Assembly: GCA_039090855.1 (NCBI GenBank)
Contig: CM076999.1
Location: forward strand, 112,715,072-112,779,071
Direction of reading: 5' to 3'
From: Macrothele yani
Taxonomy: Eukaryota; Arthropoda; Arachnida; Araneae; Macrothelidae
Length of the DNA: 64,000 bases
Positions 31,541 to 43,889 of the stretch are shown here, piece after piece (position 1 is the first letter of the stretch; each line of letters begins with the position of its first letter). A model generated the notes under the pieces. The model was not told the DNA's origin and did no database searches. It was given only the letters and a program-made list of their open reading frames with translations. A program made the translations under genes and the position numbers.

Positions 31541-34085
31541 AATTTTGTATGGGGGCCCCTTGACCCCGGGCTCCGACTCCTTCCAAAAACCTTCTGCGGT
31601 CTAAATTAGATTACCATGAAATAGTATACCAACTCAAAGAAAAAAAAAACAAGAAAGATGACACCGAATTTTCAAGTGTAATAAGCACGTCTTTTGGATC
31701 CGTTCTGACGCAAATTAAATTTATCAAAGCTATTCAAAGTCAATGGAGCCGGTATGAAAAACAATAGATCTGACGAAAGAAAGAAGTTTTTCAATCGGGT
31801 CTTTAATCCCTCAGATATTGGTGTAAACGGAATTGTGAGCTTGCGATTTCTTAGAAACAGAGTTATCGACAAAAATAAGATGTGACTTTACGTCCCCGGG
31901 TGGGAAAACCATGCATTATTTTAGGAAGAACGTATTCGAAAAAGGTTTATCCATATGAGCGGTATCGGTCTAAGAACAAAAATTTAGTCGAGTTTTCAGG
32001 AGCCCAGATTTTGCTTCAAATACATCAGAAGCAGCAATTAACACTTATGACCTCTGGTGGCCAAACCATTCTTTACAAAACATTAGAAATTATGTGAAAA
32101 ATATTTTCCATCAGGTTTTGTATCCGATACAGGAAGAATTTTTCAAATCGGAGTTTTAGGAGAAGAAAACGCAATTTACCAATATGCGCCCTAGCGGAAA
32201 TTTTATGATTTACGTGAAAATTTTGAATTTAAGGGAAAAACATTTCGCACCGGAAACACTATCCAACAAAGAAGGAATTTTTCAAATCGGACTTTTAGAA
32301 GAAGAGATATTGACAAAAATAAGATATACATCTACGCCCCCTGGCGCAGAAACCATGCATTATTTCAAGAAGAAAATGTTCCTTAAAGGTTTGTCGACGT
32401 GAGTAGTATCGGTCAACAAAAGACTTTTTTTCAATCGAGATGTTAGAAGCTCATATTTTGCTGCAAATACATCAGAAGCGGAAATTAAGACTTACGCCAC
32501 CTGGTGGCCAAACCATTTTTTACAAAAATTAGAAATTATGTGCAAACGATTTCCCATCAGGAGCTGTATCCGGTGCAGAAAGAATTTTTCAAATCGGAGA
32601 TTTAGAAGCAGAGAAATAGTGGGAAACGCACTTTACCTTTCCGCCGCCTAGCGGAAAGCTTATGAATTACTTGAAAATTTTGAATTTATGGTAAAAACAT
32701 GTCACACTAGAAACACTATCGAACAAAGAAGGAATTTTTAAAATCGGACTCCTAGAAGTCGAGATATTGACGAAAATAGGATATACATTTACGCCCTTTG
32801 GCGCGGAAACCATGCACCATTTTAAGAAGAAAATGTTTCTAAAAGGTTTGTCGACATGAGTAGTATCGGTCTACAAACGACGTTTTGTTCAATCGAGAAT
32901 TTAGAAGCTCACATTTTGCTGCAAATACAACAGAATCGGAAATTAAGATTAACGCCCCCTGGTGGCCAAACCATTTTTTACAAAAATTAGAAATTATGTG
33001 CAAACGATTTCCCATCAGGAGCTGTATCCGGTGCAGAAAGAATTTTTCAAATCGGAGATTTAGAAGCAGAGATATAGGGAGAAACGCAATTTACCTTTAC
33101 GCCCCCTAGCGGAAAGTCTATGAATTACTTGCAAATTTTGAAATTATATGAAAAACATGTCACACGGAAAACATTATCCAACAAAGAAGGAATTTTTCAA
33201 ATGGCACTCCTAGAAGTAGAGATATTGACAAAAATAAGATATACATCTACGCCCCCTGGCGGAGAAACAGTGGAATATTTCAAGAAGAAAATATTCCGAA
33301 AAGGTTTATAAATATGAGTGGCATCAGTCCACGAAAGAATTTTTTCAATCGGTATGTTAGAAGCTCAGATTTTATGGCAAATACATCAGAAGCAAAAATT
33401 AACACTTACGCCCCCTGGTGGCCAAAGTGTTCTTTACCAAAAATTCGAAATTATATGCAAAAGATTTTCCATCAGGAGATGTATCCTCTGAAAAAAAAAT
33501 TCAAATCAGAGTTTTAGGAGAAAAGTTATCGTGAAAAATGTAATTTACTTTTACGCCCCCTAGAGGAAAATCTATGCGTTATTTGAAAAAGAAACTACTT
33601 CTAAAATACTCTTCGACATAAATGGAATCGAAAGATGAAAGAATTTTTTCAATCGGATGTTTAGAAGCAAATATGTGGAATAAAACGTAATTTTGAATTC
33701 GACATCATCTGCATTTACGCCCTCTAGCGGCGAAATTGTGCATCGTAAAAAAAAACGAAATGAAGGATCATTATTCGCATATTTCGAGCTTCCGAATGCA
33801 AAAAGAATTTTTCAAATCGGACTAATAGTTGCAGAGATATCGTGGGTACAGAAGGACGGACGGACGGACATACCGATAACAGAAGCACGATTTTTTTCCA
33901 AAGTCGTGCTAAAAGGGGAACTTTTTACGCAAATTTTGTATGGGGTACTCTTGATCCCGGGCTCCGACTCATTCCCAAAACCGTCTACGGTCTAAGTTAG
34001 AGTAGCATGGGATATTATACCAAATTTGGTGGTTCTAAATTGAAAACTATAGATTTGCATAGCGGACAAACAAACATTCAACCCC
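31540..34085 (+). repeat. 2.4-kb internally repetitive element, copy 1, with CTCF-like motifs
   Basis: Built of about 460-bp units, each with three near-identical cgccccct(a/g)g(c/t)gg motifs spaced about 150 bp: GGTGGCCAAA type (about 32496, 32952, 33409), AGCGGAAA type (about 32646, 33100, 33554) and GGCGNAGAAAC type (about 32334, 32792, 33250). Between motifs the phrases aatttttcaaatcgga and ttagaagcagagatat recur. The ends carry tttgtatggggn-cccttga (31545 and 33937). Paralogous to 48481-50681 plus 52223-52290. No transposase or RT found; class unknown. Confidence 0.75.
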
Positions 34086-34144
34086 ATTTTTTTATTTATT
34101 TATTTATTTATTTTGAGGGTTTAACGATCACTATGCGGAACGCA

Positions 34145-37100
34145 AGGTCAGGTCAGGGATGGAACGCAAGGTCAGGTCAGGGATGGGATGCAAGGTCAGG
34201 TGATGCGTAACATCACAGCCTCTCCTTGACAAATGTCAACCCCGCCTTCTCGTGGTGCATCCTGTTCCCACTAAAGGGGCTCTGACGACCGCCCATAGCG
34301 GTATAACTATACCATCGGGATCAGAGGAAATTCTATCCCACACTCACCAACCCGCTTGGCCAGCGTGGTGAGTTATGGCCAAACCCCTCCAAAATGATTC
34401 CACAACTTAAATCTTGGCCCTCAGTCTCCGGCAGCTGGAATGTACCTGGCCAAGGCAGCGGCCAGTGCGACACGAAGGCAGAGGGTGCTAAGAATCCCCA
34501 GAGGACCGGACTAGGCTGCCATCTGATGCTGACCTTGGCTACTTACAATGGACGCTCCCTATCTTCTGATTCAAGGCTTCTTGAATTGGAAGAGGAACTA
34601 CAGAGGATCAAGTGGGACATCGTGGGGCTAAGTGAGGTAAGGAGAAAAGGAGAAGATCTCATCGAACTGAAAAGTGGACATCTCTTCTACTATCGTGGGA
34701 CAGATACTGGCAGAACTAGTGGTGTTGGATTTATAATAAACAAGAAACTGAAGGATAAAGTTGTAGAAGTTTAAAGTTCCTCTGACAGAGCTGCACGACT
34801 TGTTATCCAACTCTCGAAAAGATACCAGGCTCAGATTATTCAAACTTATGCACCCACCACAAGTCATCCTGAAGAAGAAATTGAAGAATTTTATGAGGAA
34901 ATTTGTCATCTAAATAATAAAGGTAAGCAGCACTTGAAAATAATTATGGGAGATTTCAATGCAAAAATAGGGCAACGGCAACAGAATGAAACTTCAGTAG
35001 GTAAATTCGGTCATGGCAACAGAACCCAGCGTGGAAATACTCTCGTTGAGTTTGCAGAGGCAGAAGGGTTTTTCATCTTGAACTCCTTCTTCAAGAAAAA
35101 GCCACACAGGAAATGGACATGGAGACATCCAAATGGGACGACAAGTGAAATTGATTTTATTATGTGTAACAAAAAATTCGTCATAGAAGACTGCAGTGTG
35201 CTAAACAAGTTCAACACAGGTAGTGACCATAGATTGGTGAGATGTAAGATGCACCTCAACACTAAACTTGAACGTGGCAAGCTCATAAGACAAACAAAAT
35301 CTATTGACATAACCAACCTTAAAAAACACCATAATACCTTCAAGTTAGAACTGAAGAACAGGTTCTCTGCTTTAGAAGGCCTAACATCGGAAGAAGTGGA
35401 CATCTCTGAAGTTAACAGAAAAGTAACCAAAGCTCTTATGGAAACAGCAACAAAATTAGCTGGGTCTAAGAACAAGTTGCATGTGAACAAATTATCAGGA
35501 AAAACCAAAATGTTGATGCAAAAAAGAAGAGAGATGAGGACAACTAAAGAAGATGTGACTTCCAAAGTGGAATATATAGAGCTATGCAAGACAGTAAGAA
35601 AAAGTATCACTGAAGACGTAAGGAAATTCAACTGTGAACTAGTGAGGAAAGCAATTGAAAACAACCAAAGCCTAAAGATAGCAAAGGGACATCTCAGTAA
35701 GGGAAGAAAACAGATTATGGCACTGAGAAAAGAAGATGGTTCTGTAACAAGAAATAGAGGCGAAATTTTGACAAGAGTGAAAGATTTCTACTCCAAATTA
35801 TATGAAAGGGATGATATATGCACTCCAGACATCATGAAAGATACCAGTACCAGAGTTCCTCCAGTCCTTCCAGCAGAAGTTGCACATGCAATCAAGAACA
35901 TGAAGCAAGGAAAAGCTCCAGGAGAAGATGGAATTACTGTAGACATCATACAAGAAGCAAGTGGAGAAATCGAAACAGTACTCGCCCAAATTTTCACTCG
36001 ATGCCTTAATGAAGGAAAGATTCCTGAGGATTGGAACACCGCTACAATGATCCTGCTACATAAAAAAGGTGACATTGAGGATCTCGGAAACTACAGACCT
36101 ATCAGCCTCCTATCAGTAGTTTATAAAATCTTCACTAAAGTTCTTTCACACCGCTTGAAGGTAGCACTAGACATGGCTCAACCGAGAGAACAAGCTGGAT
36201 TCAGGAGTGGCTACAGCACAATAGATCATATCCACGTGCTGAGAGAACTAATTGAAAGAGCGAGGGAATATGAACTACCATTGTGCATGGCTTTTATCGA
36301 GTATGAAAAAGCCTTTGATTCGGTGAAACCATCAGCAGTTACAATGGCTCTGAAAACCTGCGGTATTGAAGATGCATACATTAATATTATTAATAACATC
36401 TATGAAAATGCAAGTGCAAAGATTAGGCTGTTTGAAAATACAACACATGTAAAAATTGGAAAGGGATTGAGACAAGGTGACACCATATCTCCGAAGCTCT
36501 TTAATGCCACATTGGAGGGTGTTTTTCAGCCGCTGAGCTGGGAAAACAAGGGGATAAAGATTAATGGAGATTATCTAACCCACCTTCGTTTTGCTGATGA
36601 CGTAGTCATTTTTGCAACTACCCCATCAGAGCTGCAGAGTATGATCCAGGAACTTGCTGACAAGAGTAAAGAAGTGGGATTAAAAATGAACTTTCAGAAG
36701 ACAAAAGTGATGTACAATGCTTTTACAAGAAATGAAGATTTATCGATTGATGGAGAAAAGCTGGAGATAACAGACACGTACGTTTATCTTGGACAGCAGA
36801 TATCAAGTGAGGGTCACATTGATGAAGAAATTAATCGGCGTACAAAACTTGCCTGGAGAGCTTTTGGAAGAAACAGCATAATTTTCAAGAGCAATATGCC
36901 ATTATGTCTTAAAAGAAAAGTGTTTGATCAATGCATCCTTCCAGTGCTTACGTATGGTGCAGAGACGTGGACCTTAACTAAAAGAGACATACAAAGGCTG
37001 CAGACAACTCAAAGAAGCATGGCGAAGTGCATGCTTGGTGTAACCAGGAGAGATAAGAAGAGAAACTCGTGGATCCGAAAAATGACAAGAGTGGAAGACA

Positions 37101-37371
37101 TCATGATCAGAGTTAAATCCCTGAAATGGCAATGGGCTGGACATACTGCCAGAAGGACAGATCATCGATGGACAGCCGAAATTTTAGATTGGATTCCAAG
37201 GGACAGGAAAAGACCCAGAAGAAGACCACATAGGAGATGGGTGGATGAAATTCGAAAGTATGCAGGGGTGACATGGAGGAGACTGGCACAAGACAGACCG
37301 TTGTGGAGGAAACTTGGGGAGACCTTCGTCCAGCAGTGGATTGATAATGGTTGACAATGATGATGATGATG
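34145..37371 (+). mobile_element. full-length RTE-type LINE, one nonsense codon
   Basis: Exact 12-bp target duplication atgcggaacgca at 34133-34144 and 37372-37383. The 5' end has a short tandem (caaggtcaggtcagggatgg, two copies) before the start shared with the copy at 26038-29215. Oriented opposite to that copy and very similar to it. Confidence 0.93.
34394..37354 (+). pseudogene. RTE polyprotein with a single internal stop
   Basis: Frame is continuous from ATG 34394 (MIPQLKSWPS) to IDNG-stop at 37354, 986 codons, except for TAA at 34772-34774 where the intact copy has GAA (Glu after VEV). All endonuclease and RT motifs are present: TYNGRSL, GDFNAKIG, SDHRLV, GKAPGEDGI (Lys-to-Glu against the intact copy), RQGDTISPKLFN, RFADDVVIF. 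FIEYEKAFDSV has Glu for Asp beside the first catalytic motif; the residue aligning with the metal-binding Asp should be checked. Confidence 0.9.
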
Positions 37372-37480
37372 ATGCGGAACGCACTGGGCTAAAAGCAGTT
37401 GCCCATTTCTAATACAGGACGATTTCTTCTCGGGAGAGGACAGTCGAACGAACCCGCACCTATCTCGAAGAAACAATTAA

Positions 37481-38770
37481 AAGCCATCATTGTGAAATAA
37501 TTAAAAGCCATCAAAGATCATTGTGCCGTCTGAGAGCAATGTATTCGTTAAGACCCTCCATTTCTTCCTCCTCGCAGCGAAAGAAAATCAAAATATCATG
37601 TACCTATGTTGTGCAGCAATCGAATTCTTTTTCCAAACAACATTTTATAATTTCATTTTTCTTTTTAAATTTTGGAACAATACTTTTTATCTGTCTGAAC
37701 TGATAGATTTTTGCTTAGCAACGATGCCAAAATCAAACAACAAAGAAGAAAAACAGAAAAACATTTCTGAATAGGCATTTTGTTTGATATTTTACTGCAG
37801 GATCTCTCCCAGGAATACGTCTACCAAACAAACGATTAAGCTTTATAAAATCCCCCTTTTTTTTTATTTATACTATGTAGGAGCTCTAATGAGAAACATA
37901 TTGATTTTTCAAACCGTCGAAAAGAACTCATCTATACAAGAATCTTGCTTCGATTTTATGTCATAATAAGCAGTAGAGAAAATGAATAGATACGTGATTA
38001 TCCTAGAGGATGTTTTGTTATAAGTTATTTACAGCAGCGACAATGAAGCAACAGAAACATTTGTTTAAAAACAACTAAAAAAGAAATGGGCTGAGGAATA
38101 AAAGGGGAGCAATATATAACATTTCGAGATATCAGTTCGACGATATGCTTCACATCCGCCAGATACCTGTTTGTTGCTGATTTCGTGTTCAAAACATACT
38201 GAACGACGTATAGTGCTGAACATAAGGACGCACATAACTGTGAACACTCCGCATGCTGTAATTTTGGATGGTGATCGCTAAGATCTGCTAACGCACATCT
38301 ACGACAGGGCTCTTATGAAAAAATGCTTAAGTATAAACTTAAATGTATGCAAAGAAAAGAAACTAGTTAGCTCTAGAGAAATTCAATTCAAAATGTAAGT
38401 ATATATCCAGTACAATTCACTAATTTATTAAAATTTTCATTCCTGTTTCCCAACTAACAAATCTCTTGATATTTGACTGCACAGTAACTAAAGAGTTCAA
38501 ATTAGAGGTAATGAATATTGGTTAAGAACGGAATCAGTTTTCTATACTGAGATGCATGATTACAAATAACCGTGCTGAATATAAGAATGAATGAATCACT
38601 GAAATAACACTGTTGTTCCTCAGGAGTTATGCGAATTACTTCACACAAGCAGAGGTTAAAACAACCATTCTGTTCTGCAGATTTCATGTATTTCATTATA
38701 GTCATTACTTAAGTGAACTACTACGAATCTACAGAAGATAAGGAGACTGCGCGAGAAAGATTTCAAATAG
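37481..38770. other. unassigned AT-rich DNA
   Basis: No coding, RNA or transposon signature recognised; only short chance ORFs. Confidence 0.4.
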
Positions 38771-38779
38771 AATTCCCCT

Positions 38780-40085
38780 CTATTTCAATAAAGAGGTACT
38801 TTTACCAGACACAGTCTCATCACAAATGACATTTAGACTAGACACAACTCGTCAAGAAAGAAAGCATTTCGACTAGAAATAATCCCACCAAGAAAGAAAG
38901 CATTTAGAATAGACACAATCTCATCAAGAAAAAGACATTTAGACTAGACACAATCTCATGAAGAAAGAAAGCATTTAGAGTCGACACAATCTCGGCAAGG
39001 AAGCGGGCATCTAGACTAGAAACAACTCGTCAAGAAAGAAGGCATTTAGACAGACGCAATCCCACAAAGAAAAATTTTTTAGAACAAACATCATTTCATC
39101 AAAAAGAAGGCATTTAGACAGACACTAGAAACAATCTCATCAAGAAAAGACAGTTAAACTAGACACAATTTCATCAAGAAATAAGGCATATAGACTAGAC
39201 ACATTCTCATTGAAAAAGACGCATTTAGACAAGACGTAATTTCATCAAGAAAGAAGGCATTCTGAATAGAAACAATCTGATCAAGAAAGAAAGCATTTAG
39301 AGTAGACGCAGTCTCACAAAGAAAGAAAGTATTTCGAGTAGACAGAAAGGCATCACGAAAGATGGCATTTAGACACGCAGCCTCGCTAAGAAAGACGCGT
39401 TTAAACTGGACACAGCTCGTCAAAAAAGAAGGCATTAAGACCCGACTCAATATCGTCAAGAAAGAAGGCATTTAGACTAGACACAATCCCTTCAAGAAAG
39501 AAAGAATTTAGACTAGACACAATTCGTCAAGAAAGAAGGAATTTAGAATAAACACAATCTTATCAAGAAAGAAGGCATTTAGACTAGACACAATTCGTCA
39601 CGAAAGAAGGCATTTAAACTAGACACAGTCTCGTCAAGAAAGAATTTACTTGTACCAGACACAATATCATCAAAAAAGGTGTATTTAGACTGGATACAAT
39701 ATCATCAAGACAGGAAGCATTTTGACTAGACACAACTCGTGAAGAAAAAAGACATTCATGCTAGACACAACTCGTTAAGTAAGAAAGCATTCAGACTAGA
39801 TAAAGTCTCATTAAGAAAGAGGCATTTAGACTAGACACGATCTAACCAAGAAAAAAGGCATTTAGACTAGACAGGATCTAACCAAGATAAAAGGCATTTA
39901 GACTAGACACAATCTCAAGAAAGAGGCATTTATGTATTCGCAATCTAAGCAAGAAGTAAGGCATTTAAACTAGTACAATGTCATCAAGGAAAAAGCAATT
40001 TGACTAGATACAATCGCGTAAAGAAAAAATACATTCGATCTAGACACAATCTCCTCAAGAAAAAGGTATTTAAATTAGACATTCT
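38780..40085. repeat. 36-bp degenerate minisatellite upstream of GR2
   Basis: About 35 units approximating agactagacacaatctcatc plus aagaaagaaggcattt, with frequent small indels and substitutions (actcgt in place of tctcat). Older than the 40-bp satellite judging by its divergence. Ends about 140 bp before the open frame of GR2. Confidence 0.85.
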
Positions 40086-40277
40086 CTTTCAGCTATGTTA
40101 ATTATTTTGAAAAACGGAGAAGCAGAACATTCTCGTACCAGTAGAGTTCACGATCGTATTGTTTTCAATTTCCGTGAGTGTTCAACTGATTAGAGGATTT
40201 CCGTAAAAACTGATTTTACTGAGTGAAAAAAGAATATATGGTTCTCTAGCAACTCCTTTAGTAGACACGCATATGTC

Positions 40278-41423
40278 GTGCGCATAAAATTTCTAACGTT
40301 ATGGAGAAAAATTTGGAAACCACCAATACTTGAGACTTTCGATAATCTCGGTCTCGACTTCATTAAAGGGAAAAGGTGTATGCGCCGCAAACTTGCATCT
40401 TCCGTGTGGCGTATTTTAACTTGTGCTGCAACAATATTTTCGATTACCTCGGATATACATTTGTTGAAATCGTCCAAATCGATAGGGGGTGCAGTGTTTC
40501 AATTATGTTTGTGGAGCAATTGTATTTTGCTATGGATCTCCCTAAGAAGAAAGAAAGAGCATTTTAAATCATTTCTGGACGATCTTCAGCTCTCAATCCG
40601 TATTTTGCAGAGCAGACAAGAACGCAAGACATGCTATTGGGCTCGGTATATCAAGATAATTGATTACACGTACCCTCTTTTCCTCTTGTTGAGTTCATTT
40701 GTATGTGTACTGCTCAAAATTACCCACGAAGAAGATATTCAGCTTTGGTTAGGAGTAGATATTCTTGCCATACAGACATATGGAGTTAAAGCTCTACTAC
40801 TATTTATTTCCCTGTGTAGTGAAATTCACATTCGGATCACTCTTCCGTTCTACACATCATTGTTAATTTCTACTTTATGTGCGGAAGTATGTCTGGCAAC
40901 AGATACGTTGAACGATAATCTTCAGGATATTGCAGCAGGACGAATTCCAGCAACGAGTTTACGCACGTGTCTAAAGACTTTCAACACAATGCAAGCGAAT
41001 GTTGCAAAATTGAATTCGCTATCATCCCTACCCGTATTCCTTACTCTGATAGCAGAAGTGATAACTTTACTTGATTCAATAGCAGGAGTTCAAGAAATGA
41101 TAAGAGATTCGGATAGCCTGGTGTTCCTTTTCTGGGATGCATCTATAGCGCTTTTAACTTTAACATCCTTACTGATGCTGATTCTTTCCGCATCCTGTCT
41201 GAATGAACGTACTCGTGATACAATAAGGAAGTTTTTCTTCCTCAATGAGAGCTGCCCCAGAATCTTGAGAGAAGAAAATATGCTATCTCTGCAGATAAGA
41301 ATGACCAGTTCAGAAGATTTGTATCTCTCAGTCTTGGGAATGTTTGCTATCACGAGGAGTATGGTGCTAACGCTTGCTGGTACTCTATGTACTTACGGGG
41401 TACTCTTAGTCCAGTTCAACTAA
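40278..41423 (+). CDS. gustatory receptor-like seven-transmembrane protein (GR2)
   Basis: Up to 381 residues; 7tm_7 chemosensory receptor, predicted plasma-membrane channel subunit. The C-terminus SVLGMFAITRSMVLTLAG followed by TYGVLLVQFN carries the family's TY-x5-QF signature intact. Hydrophobic segments near residues 47-65, 78-95, 131-150, 168-185, 230-250, 283-306 and 350-378. The frame is open from 40227 but has no ATG until 40380 (residue 35); codon 40278 is GTG. An acceptor-like ttctctag at 40242-40249 suggests the real start is in an upstream exon, perhaps beyond the minisatellite. The N-terminal FDNLGLDFI aligns with LFNIGVNF of GR1, so both share this exon structure. No internal stops or shifts: the best candidate for a live host gene here. 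Confidence 0.82.
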   Translation: MRIKFLTLWRKIWKPPILETFDNLGLDFIKGKRCMRRKLASSVWRILTCAATIFSITSDIHLLKSSKSIGGAVFQLCLWSNCILLWISLRRKKEHFKSFLDDLQLSIRILQSRQERKTCYWARYIKIIDYTYPLFLLLSSFVCVLLKITHEEDIQLWLGVDILAIQTYGVKALLLFISLCSEIHIRITLPFYTSLLISTLCAEVCLATDTLNDNLQDIAAGRIPATSLRTCLKTFNTMQANVAKLNSLSSLPVFLTLIAEVITLLDSIAGVQEMIRDSDSLVFLFWDASIALLTLTSLLMLILSASCLNERTRDTIRKFFFLNESCPRILREENMLSLQIRMTSSEDLYLSVLGMFAITRSMVLTLAGTLCTYGVLLVQFN

Positions 41424-41511
41424 ATCGCCTCTTTTGAAACACCTTATAATTTTCTTCATTTGTGTTAAAGCAATCAGAAGGCAAAACCTCCGGAGCTCTA
41501 ACTTGAAATTT

Positions 41512-42095
41512 TATCATCAAACAGAAGTCATCGCTCTTTCCACGTTTATAAGCGAGTCACGGAAAAATGATCATTGGCCGCGACCGGGAATCGAACCCAG
41601 GGTCTTTCCAGTTACGCGCCGGACATGCTTCCACTGCATCACAGCGGCCTCGAATTCCCCAGACTCACATACAGCTAACTGCCAGGTTGCTTCTTGGAGC
41701 CCTGCACAATGCTGGGGATTCACCAAAGATGGTAAGCAGCAACTGAATAAATAACTAGAAGGCGAATGAATATTTAATTAATAATTAATACAGAGATTTG
41801 ACGTGGCCTAGGGGCATCAAAATGTCTGCATTCATTATTCATTCGCCTTCTAGTCATTTGTTCAGTTGCTGCTGTTCATCTTTGGTGAATCCCCAGCATT
41901 GTGCGAGGCTCCAAGAAGCAACCTGCCAAGTGACTTCGCAGTTAGTTATATGTGAGTCTGGGAATTCGAAACCGCTGTAGTGCAGTGACAGCATGTCCGG
42001 CGCGTAACTGGAAGACCCTGGGTTCGATTCCCGGTGGTGGCCAATGATAATTTTTCCGTGACTCACATATAAACGTGGAAAGAGCGATGACTTCT
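41512..42095. repeat. large SINE foldback (arms of about 260 bp)
   Basis: Left arm about 41512-41772 is the inverted copy of about 41835-42095, with a loop of about 60 bp. Each arm holds a tRNA-derived SINE with B box gggttcgattcccgg (41587-41603 minus; 42021-42036 plus), tail aacgtggaaagagcgatgac, and a shared upstream stretch (ggtgaatccccagcattgtg, ccaagaagcaacctgccaag). Target gacgtggcctaggggcatca at the loop and cctagtccacgtcaaatgtc at the right edge are inverted counterparts. Confidence 0.85.
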
Positions 42096-42164
42096 GTTTG
42101 ATGTTCCTAGTCCACGTCAAATGTCTGTATTAATAACTCCTTCGATTTCTAGTTATTTGTTCAG

Positions 42165-42430
42165 TTAGTGTTTACCATTTTCGGTGAATCCCCAGCATTG
42201 TGCGGGGCTCCAAGAAGCAACCTGCCAAGTCACTTGGCAGTTAGTTGTATGTGAGTCTGGGGGAATTCGAGACCGGTGTGGTGCGTGGCAGCATGTCCGG
42301 CGCGTAACTGGAAGACCCTGGGTTCGATTCCCGGTGGTGGCCAATGATAATTTTTCCGTTACTCACTTATAAACGTGGAAAGAGCGATGACTTATGTTTG
42401 ATGTTCCTAGTCCACGTGAAATGTCTGTAT
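42165..42430 (+). mobile_element. third copy of the SINE-containing unit, direct orientation
   Basis: Repeats the right arm of the foldback, including the non-tRNA upstream part, the tRNA-like head gtggtgcgtggcagcatgtc, the B box and the gtggaaagagcgatgac tail. The repeated unit is thus longer than the SINE itself and was tandemly duplicated. Confidence 0.8.
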
Positions 42431-42665
42431 TAATGAAATATTAGCACTTGTATTTCGTCTGAACACATCTTGCTGTGTTATAGTGTCATTGTTTAAAGAT
42501 ACATAGCTTGTCCCAAAACAACTGAGAAAATTGTTGTGAAAAACTACCAGAGGTACCCGGTATTTCCCACGTTAGTTTAATTTTTGTCCTAAAAAGAAAT
42601 TTAAAAACTGGAATGTAAAAAAACTAACCGTCACTGCGGACACATAATGTTGCGATGCAGTAATA

Positions 42666-43885
42666 CACTATCTACCAACAAGTAATTGGACACCTGTGAT
42701 AGCAAAGGAAAACGAAGTTTACTCACCTTCAATAGTTGGTGGAGCCTCCACGAACGGTGATTACAGCTGCGACCCTCCGGGGCATACTCTCAACCAGGCG
42801 TTGTACGACGGCTAGCGGTATTTTCTTCCCCTCGGCTTGGAGAAGACAGGTCAGTTCCTTCACCGATTTCGGACGGTGGGGCCAACCCCTTAATTCGACG
42901 CTCCAACTCGTCCCAGAGGTGCTCGATAGGGTTAAGGTCCGGGCTCTACGCAGACCACTCCATTCGATAACCCCATTGTCACCATACCAAGCCATGGTGG
43001 ACATCGCAACATGACAGGTGGCATTGTCATCCTGAAAGTAGCATGGGTCCACCCCGTAAAACTGCCACAACGTAGGAAGCGCATGGTCATCCAAAATGGT
43101 TCAGTAGGTCTCGGCGTTGAGTCTACCAGGAATTGCGACCAAGGATCCAGTGCCATATCAGGAGAAACACCCCCATAGCATAATTCCACCGCCGCCGAAC
43201 TTCACAGTTGGCACAATACATTCCGGCAGGAGGCGTTCTCCTGGCAGACGCCAAACCCAGACCCTGCCATTCCAACGGTAGAGGGTGAACCTTGATTCGT
43301 CGCTGCAGAGAACCTGTTTCCACTGTTCAACAGTCCACTGTCGACGTTCTTTGCACCACGTTAGCCGAGCAGCGCTATTGGACTTGGTGATCAAAGGCTT
43401 GTGGGCAGCAGCACGTCCAGGATAACCGAGCAGATGGGCTTCCTTACGGATGGTATTCATCGAAAGAACACTCCCGGATGCCTGTTGAAACTCCTCGTGG
43501 ATGTGGCCCATCGATTTGGTGCGGTTCTTCCGAATTTCTCTGGCCAGCACCCGTCGGTCTGTAACTCCTAGTTTTGTGGGTCTGCCGGGTCGGGGCACAT
43601 TCCGACAGTCACCTCTCATCTTCCACTTGCCAATCACGTAGGCCACTGTCGATTTTGGGTACTTCAACTCGCTGGATATGTCACGTATGGATCGGCCATT
43701 TCTGTGATACACGACGATTACACCTTTCTCGAAATCAGAGAGCTCCGAACTGCGTGGCATCTTGCATGCGACTGGTTGCGTTGTTGTTTCCCACACGATA
43801 TTTAACGGCGGCGGCCGTGACGTCTATCAGGACCGGTAGATATCATCGATTGCAGGGGTGTCCAATTACTTGTTGGTAGATAGTG
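42666..43885 (-). mobile_element. Tc1-like transposon, 1220 bp
   Basis: Terminal inverted repeats cactatctaccaacaagtaa (42666) and ttacttgttggtagatagtg (ending 43885), more than 28 bp each with near-perfect match, bounded by TA at 42664-42665 and 43886-43887. High repeat identity points to a relatively recent insertion. Confidence 0.95.
42729..43760 (-). pseudogene. Tc1-like transposase, few inactivating changes
   Basis: Start [13 protein letters not shown] (43760) is preferred over the ATG 12 codons upstream because it matches the usual Tc1 beginning. [29 protein letters not shown] hook, [11 protein letters not shown] (first Asp), YFQDDNATCHVA (second Asp) and GGSTNY-stop at 42729 are all in one frame. 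Damage: a TGA near 43158 after MLWGCFS, another stop shortly after, and a pair of shifts around 42870-42950 that put SPDLNPIEHLWDELERR (with the last catalytic Glu) out of frame, with a TAG just before it. Confidence 0.88.
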
Positions 43886-43889
43886 TACT

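Larger units (their letters stand above)
34086..37480 (-). mobile_element. SINE (family 2, diverged) split by an RTE
   Basis: Left remnant gggtttaacgatcactatgc (34117-34136) and right remnant aaaagcagttgcccatttct (about 37391-37410) are adjacent parts of the family-2 SINE body; tRNA-like sequence cgaacgaacccgcacct follows near 37446. The RTE at 34145-37371 lies between them. Confidence 0.7.

Noticed and set aside
34100..37480. Host protein named craniofacial development protein 2-like
   Set aside because: The domain order endonuclease plus reverse transcriptase, the microsatellite tail and target duplications identify it as an RTE element.
41434..42372. ORFs across the SINE foldback
   Set aside because: They read through tRNA-like heads and inverted copies in opposite frames, so they are chance ORFs.
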